From Mycobacterium sp. SMC-8 (lineage in GTDB: Bacteria; Actinomycetota; Actinomycetes; Mycobacteriales; Mycobacteriaceae), in contig NZ_CP079865.1 in assembly GCF_025263565.1 (NCBI RefSeq), positions 1,426,001-1,490,000 on the forward strand: DNA of 64,000 nt, given 5' to 3'. The number at the start of each line of letters is the position of its first letter. Positions within the stretch are counted from its first letter, which is position 1. The notes beneath the pieces were generated by a model that saw nothing but the letters and a program-made list of their open reading frames with translations, had not been told where the DNA came from and did no database searches. The position numbers and the translations under genes are program-made. Below are positions 59,750 through 64,000 of this stretch, in pieces.

Positions 59750-61675
59750 CTTCCTGCGCAGCCGGCCCAGGAACACCACACCGAGCAGCGCCATCGCGAA
59801 CGGTGATGTCTGCGGGTCCAGCTCATCCACCTGGTAACCGAGGTCGCGCAGGATGCCGATCTCGATCGCGCTCAACACCCGGACGCCCGGGCCGGTGCCC
59901 GTCTGGGCATTCATCATCAACTGGTCGTCGCCGCTGAACGTGAAATCGTCGAGGTGGCTTCCCGAACTGCCCTCGTTCCACGGATCCGGGCTGAAGATCG
60001 GGACCAGCCCCCCGTACGCCTTGACGGCGTGGTACCCGCCGAACCACATGCCGCCGTCCTCGCCGGTGAGGATCGGGTCGAAGTCGCTGTCGAAACGGTA
60101 GCGGCGGTTGATCGGCCGCCGGCCGTCCTCATTCACGACGAAGCTGTCGAAGACCGTCCAGTAGGTGTTGTCGTTGTCGCCGGCCTCGCCGATCAACGAC
60201 AGGAACCCGAACGAGTGCAACAGCTCATGCATCGCCGTCGAGGCGAAGTCGAAGTCGCCGTCGTCGACGTCCTCACCGAGCCCCCACCCCGCGCCGAAGT
60301 TCCAGGTGATCCGGCCGTCGGCGGCACTGCCGTTGGAGTCGTAGCCGGTGAGCAGCTTGTTCTGCACCACCGTGCGCCAGAAGCCGGCGCCGGTCCGGAT
60401 CAGGTTGCTGCCCGCCGAGGCCAGCGTGGACGACTCGGCGTCCTCCATCCCGGTGACGTTGTAGGTGAGCACCACCGGCTTACCCACGACGAAGTACACG
60501 ATCAGCGCATCGGCCGCGTCCTGCAGGGCACCGCGACGGTCCTCGGTCCAGTACTCGGCACCGGTGTTGTACTGGAAGTCGAACTTGATCGCGCCCTGGT
60601 TGATCAGCGGGCTGACCCGGGTGCCGATCGGGCGGAACAGATCGAGCAGGTTCATGTGCAGGCCGACGTCGATCGCCACGACGCGGAAGGTGTCGACACC
60701 GTCGAAGTCCGAATCCGGTGTGTAGGTGTAGGTTCCGTCCTGGTTGAGCTGCAACGAACCTTCCCGCGGCGCGCGCACGACCCGGTACACCAGGCGGTCG
60801 CCGTCCGCGTCGACCGCTGCCAGCGTGCCGGTGATCGCCCCGGTCAGCTTGCCGGTGATCTGGATCGGCTCCACCGTGGGCGCCTGGTTGAACAAGGCGC
60901 GTCGCATCGCGAGGAAGTTGGCCTCCATCCGCGCCTTGGTCTCGTCGTCGACGTCCCGCGAGTCGATCCAGGCCTGGGTGTCCGCCGTCCACTTGTCCAG
61001 GAAGTCGCCGACGATCTCGCGCCACGTGCGCCGAGGTGCGGGCACCGTGGGCGCGGACAACTGCGCGCTGACGAACTGTGCCGACGAATCGTGTTGCGTT
61101 GCTCCGGTTTCCACGGCCGGTGCATCGTCGGTGGGCTCGGCCGATGCCGGCGCCACTGATTCATCGGCTGCCTGGCGATCGGACCCGGGCACCGGCTCGG
61201 CGGGTGCGTCAACGACGACGGAATCGGAGTCCGCGACGGTGTCGGGGGCGGCGTCCTGGGCGTCGGTGTCGTCGCTCGCGGTGCCACCGGTGGCGTCGCC
61301 GTCGGGGATCTCGGCGGTGTCGTCGATGACGGCCTCGTTGTCGTCTTCACCGGCCGGCCCCCCGACGTCGGTGTCGACGTCGGTGTCGTCGGTCGCCGTC
61401 TCGGTGTCCGTGTCCGTGCCGGTGGTATCGCTCGCGGTGCCGTCGCGTTCAGCCGCGTCCGACGTCGACGCGCCCGTGGACACCGCGGACGTGTCACCGG
61501 TCTCCGCGCCGGCGACGCCGACCTGCGGGCTCAACAGCGAGTACCCCAGCAATGCGGCGCCCATCCCTGCGGATGCGGCGCCGAGTTGCAGCCACCGGCG
61601 TACCGCGAAGCCCTCGGCTCGGCGAGCGTGGCGAGAGCGCCGTCCTGGCTTCTGGTTTCCCCGCGCAACAGTCAC
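59723..61675 (-). CDS. Exported cadherin-like protein with HExxH metallopeptidase motif
   Basis: 650 aa. A basic N-terminus (RRSRHARRAEGFAVRRWLQL) leads into a signal helix. Residues about 55-190 are Asp/Thr/Ala-rich low complexity, like a wall-spanning stalk. An Ig/cadherin-like unit follows (ITGTLAAVDADGDRLVYRVV, DGTYTYTPDSDFDGVDTFRV). The C-terminal domain has ASTAMHELLHSFGFLSLIGE, a zinc-protease pattern H-E-x-x-H-x-x-G. A hydrophobic segment (FAMALLGVVFLGRLRRKSAG) with positive end may anchor the protein in the membrane. Specific protease family unclear. Confidence 0.7.
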   Translation of the reverse strand: MTVARGNQKPGRRSRHARRAEGFAVRRWLQLGAASAGMGAALLGYSLLSPQVGVAGAETGDTSAVSTGASTSDAAERDGTASDTTGTDTDTETATDDTDVDTDVGGPAGEDDNEAVIDDTAEIPDGDATGGTASDDTDAQDAAPDTVADSDSVVVDAPAEPVPGSDRQAADESVAPASAEPTDDAPAVETGATQHDSSAQFVSAQLSAPTVPAPRRTWREIVGDFLDKWTADTQAWIDSRDVDDETKARMEANFLAMRRALFNQAPTVEPIQITGKLTGAITGTLAAVDADGDRLVYRVVRAPREGSLQLNQDGTYTYTPDSDFDGVDTFRVVAIDVGLHMNLLDLFRPIGTRVSPLINQGAIKFDFQYNTGAEYWTEDRRGALQDAADALIVYFVVGKPVVLTYNVTGMEDAESSTLASAGSNLIRTGAGFWRTVVQNKLLTGYDSNGSAADGRITWNFGAGWGLGEDVDDGDFDFASTAMHELLHSFGFLSLIGEAGDNDNTYWTVFDSFVVNEDGRRPINRRYRFDSDFDPILTGEDGGMWFGGYHAVKAYGGLVPIFSPDPWNEGSSGSHLDDFTFSGDDQLMMNAQTGTGPGVRVLSAIEIGILRDLGYQVDELDPQTSPFAMALLGVVFLGRLRRKSAGEHAAQ

Positions 61676-61878
61676 TATTTACCCCCCCGTTATTTGAGTC
61701 GGCAGGAACGATACCCGGTTGCGAGGCCGGGTGGAGCAAATTCGGCTGCCATATCGCGCCACGCGTCGTCGAGTGTTCACCTGCGCGTTGCCTTCCGCTG
61801 GCCCGGCTCCAGTAACTTCCCGCTGGTCCGGCCGCCCAGCCCGCGGCCGGAGTTCACGTCGAAGGGATACCCGAGGCC

Positions 61879-63974
61879 ATGGCGCTCGTGCCGCTGAACC
61901 TTTTCCTCACCCACAACGGGAAGTCCAAGCGCCAACGCGTGACCTGCGTGCACAGATGCGGCGACGCGTGCTCCAAGCCGGTGCCGAACACGAGCGACAA
62001 CGAGTACTTCGGCGACATCGCCGCGGCCGTGTCGCGGCGGTCGCTGCTGCACGCGGGCGGAGTGGCGGTGCTGGCCGTGGGCACCGGCTCGGTTCTGGCC
62101 GCGTGCTCGAACACCTCCGCGCCGGCGCCGAGCTCCTCCTCGGCGACCGCGGCGCGCCGTCCGCACCACCGGCCGGGATGAACTTCGCGTCCGTCGCGCC
62201 CAACAGCGACGACGCCGTCGTCGTCGCCGACGGCTACCGGCAGGCCGTGGTGATCAGCTGGGGCGACCCCGTCCTGCCCGGCGCACCCGAGTTCGACGTC
62301 CGCAACCAGAGTGGCGCCGCCCAACGCGGCCAATTCGGATTCAACAACGACTTCGCCGGCCTGCTGCCCATCGAGGGGCAGCCCGGTCACTTCCTGCTCG
62401 TCACCAACTTCGAATACGCCACACCGCAATTCATGTTCCCCGGGTATGACGCGGATGCTCCGACCCGCGAGCAGTTCGACATCGAGATCGCGTCGATGGG
62501 GATGGGCGTCGTCGAGGTGCAGCGCACGCCCGACGGCGGTCTGCGGCCGGTGATGGGCCGCTACAACCGGCGCGTCACCGCCGACACCCCGTTCACGATC
62601 ACCGGGCCCGCCGCGGGCACCGATTTCGTCAGGACCGCCGCCGACCCCGAGGGACGCACCGTGCTGGGCACCATCGCGAACTGCGCCGGCGGTGTCACCC
62701 CCTGGGGCACCGTGCTTTCCGGGGAGGAGAACTTCCACACCTACTTCGGCGCACCCGAAGGGACCACGGCTTTGGGACCGGTCGACGCCGATCGCCACGA
62801 CCGCTACGGCGTGGCCCTGGAACCGTCGGAATTGCGTTGGGAGAACTTCGATCCCCGGTTTGATCTGGCCGCGACACCCACCGAGGTGAACCGCTTCGGC
62901 TACGTGGTCGAGCTGAATCCGTGGGATCCGGAGTCCACACCGGTCAAGCATTCGGCGTTGGGGCGGTTCAAGCACGAGGGAGCCAACATTCACGTCACCG
63001 CGGACGGCACCGTGGTCGCCTACACCGGCGACGACGAGCGCTTCGACTACATGTACAAGTTCGTCTCGAGTCGCAAGATGCGGAGTGGCGCAGGAGCGGC
63101 AGGAGGTGGGTACGACCCGGCCGCGATGGCGCACAACATGGGGATCCTGGACGAGGGCACGCTGTATGTCGCGAAACTCTCCAGCGACATCCCCGGAGGT
63201 GACATCGACGGCTCCGGGGACCTCCCGGCGACGGGGACCTTCCGCGGCACCGGGACGTGGATTCCGTTGCTGCGCTCCGGACCTGACGGTGCCGAGTCGC
63301 TGATCGAGGGCATCACTGCCGCGGAGGCCGCGGTGTTCACCCGGATGGCTGCCGACAAGGCCGGCGCCACCAAGATGGACCGCCCGGAGGACTTCGAGGC
63401 CAACCCCGCCACCGGCAAGGTGTACGTCGCGCTCACCAACAACAGCAAGCGCGGGGCATCCGGTGAGGCGCCCGCAGACGCGGCGAATCCCCGTAACGAC
63501 AACAAGAGTGGGCAGATTCTGGAGATCACCGACAACCACGCCGGCACCGACTTCACCTGGGAACTGCTGCTGGTCTGCGGTGACCCGGCCGCGGCCGACA
63601 CGTATTACGGCGGCTTCGACAAGTCGAAGGTCAGTCCGATCTCCTGTCCGGACAACCTCGCTTTCGACAGTCACGGAAACCTGTGGATCTCCACCGACGG
63701 CAACGCGCTGGACTCCAATGACGGTCTGTTCGCCGTCGCGCTGGACGGACCGCACCGCGGTGAGACCAAACAGTTCCTGACCGTGCCGCTCGGCGCGGAG
63801 ACCTGCGGGCCCGTCGTCACCGACGAACTGGTCACGGTGTGCGTGCAGCACCCCGGCGAGAGTGACGAGAACAGCATCGACAGCCCGCAGTCCCGCTGGC
63901 CCGAGGGCGGCAACGGAACCGCGCGGCCATCGGTGGTGGTGGTGTGGAAGGACGACGGCAATATCGGTGTGTAG
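61879..63974 (+). pseudogene. PhoX/DUF839-family Tat-exported phosphatase with one-base frameshift
   Basis: The start reads MALVPLNLFLTHNGKSKRQR with a Cys-rich leader (VTCVHRCGDACSKPVPNTSD), then a Tat signal SRRSLLHAGGVAVLAVGTGS and SSSSATAA; this frame stops at about 62181. One base behind, near 62143-62155, the frame continues PSAPPAGMNFASVAPNSDDA through the PhoX body: WGTVLSGEENFHTYFG, VKHSALGRFKHEGANIHVTA, GKVYVALTNNSKRG, RNDNKSGQILEITD, FDSHGNLWISTDGN, stop at 63974. Family members are calcium/iron phosphatases. Either an assembly error or a broken gene; the rest is intact. Confidence 0.8.
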
Positions 63975-64000
63975 GGCGGCTTTCGGCGCGCCGCGTACCG

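Noticed and set aside
1..64000. CRISPR arrays, tRNA or rRNA genes
   Set aside because: No regularly spaced direct repeats and no cloverleaf or rRNA sequence were seen on either strand.

Overview
The window is high-GC actinobacterial DNA from a mycobacterium, most likely a rapid grower (Mycolicibacterium-like). The evidence is a block matching the Mycobacterium tuberculosis Rv0046c-Rv0058 order in inverted orientation (ino1, PadR regulator, Rv0048c-like, Rv0049-like, ponA1, Rv0051-like, rpsF, ssb, rpsR, rplI, dnaB), an LppW homologue, mycofactocin-type dehydrogenases and an IdeR-like iron box. All family assignments come from reading the sequence and from recalled family features; no database search was run.

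Layout. 0-3.98 kb: 5' part of a UvrA paralogue (minus strand), a lycopene cyclase and LppW. 4.1-8.8 kb: a TetR regulator facing an operon of two mycofactocin-type SDRs, a double-CMD protein and an aldehyde dehydrogenase, with two operator-like sites between them. 8.8-12.7 kb: PfkB kinase, SurE, a Tat-exported DUF1906 protein and a secreted coiled-coil protein with an M15-like C-terminus. 13-16.8 kb: a frameshifted Thr-rich lipoprotein, then a tightly coupled operon of a sedolisin (S53) protease, a zinc-ribbon membrane protein and a small protein. 16.9-20.9 kb: a beta-phosphoglucomutase/GH65 fusion and a degenerate inositol-phosphatase-like protein. 21.3-27 kb: a stress-type neighbourhood with an ABM monooxygenase, two DJ-1/PfpI proteins, an MBL hydrolase, DUF2267 and a self-regulated MarR.

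27.3-33.7 kb: an IdeR-like box followed by six tightly spaced genes, five of the six joints being 4-bp or 7-bp. They encode two GATase-fold proteins that lack the catalytic Cys, a peptide-type substrate-binding lipoprotein, a permease, a permease-ATPase fusion and an ATPase. This is the best candidate for an undescribed system, probably iron-controlled uptake of a metallophore or peptide-like ligand.

33.7-44.6 kb is a decayed region. It holds a gene without a start, a frameshifted F420/PPOX oxidoreductase, a molybdenum hydroxylase whose FAD and 2Fe-2S genes collapsed into one remnant, IS256 and IS3 remnants, an amidase fragment, and an S8 protease split by a complete ISL3-family element. The element's 8-bp target duplication is visible, and removing it in silico restores the frame exactly.

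44.6-57.5 kb is the conserved replication/cell-wall block. DnaB carries two inteins: a mini-intein starting with Ala at the Walker A lysine (class 3 type, with W, C and T marker residues) and a large LAGLIDADG intein. A group of DnaA-box-like 9-mers lies upstream of dnaB. The end of the window (57.5-64 kb) has a long hairpin, an Eis-like acetyltransferase, an alpha/beta hydrolase, a secreted HExxH protein and a PhoX-family protein with a single-base frameshift. Four otherwise well-conserved genes carry one-base frameshifts, so residual assembly errors must be separated from true decay.
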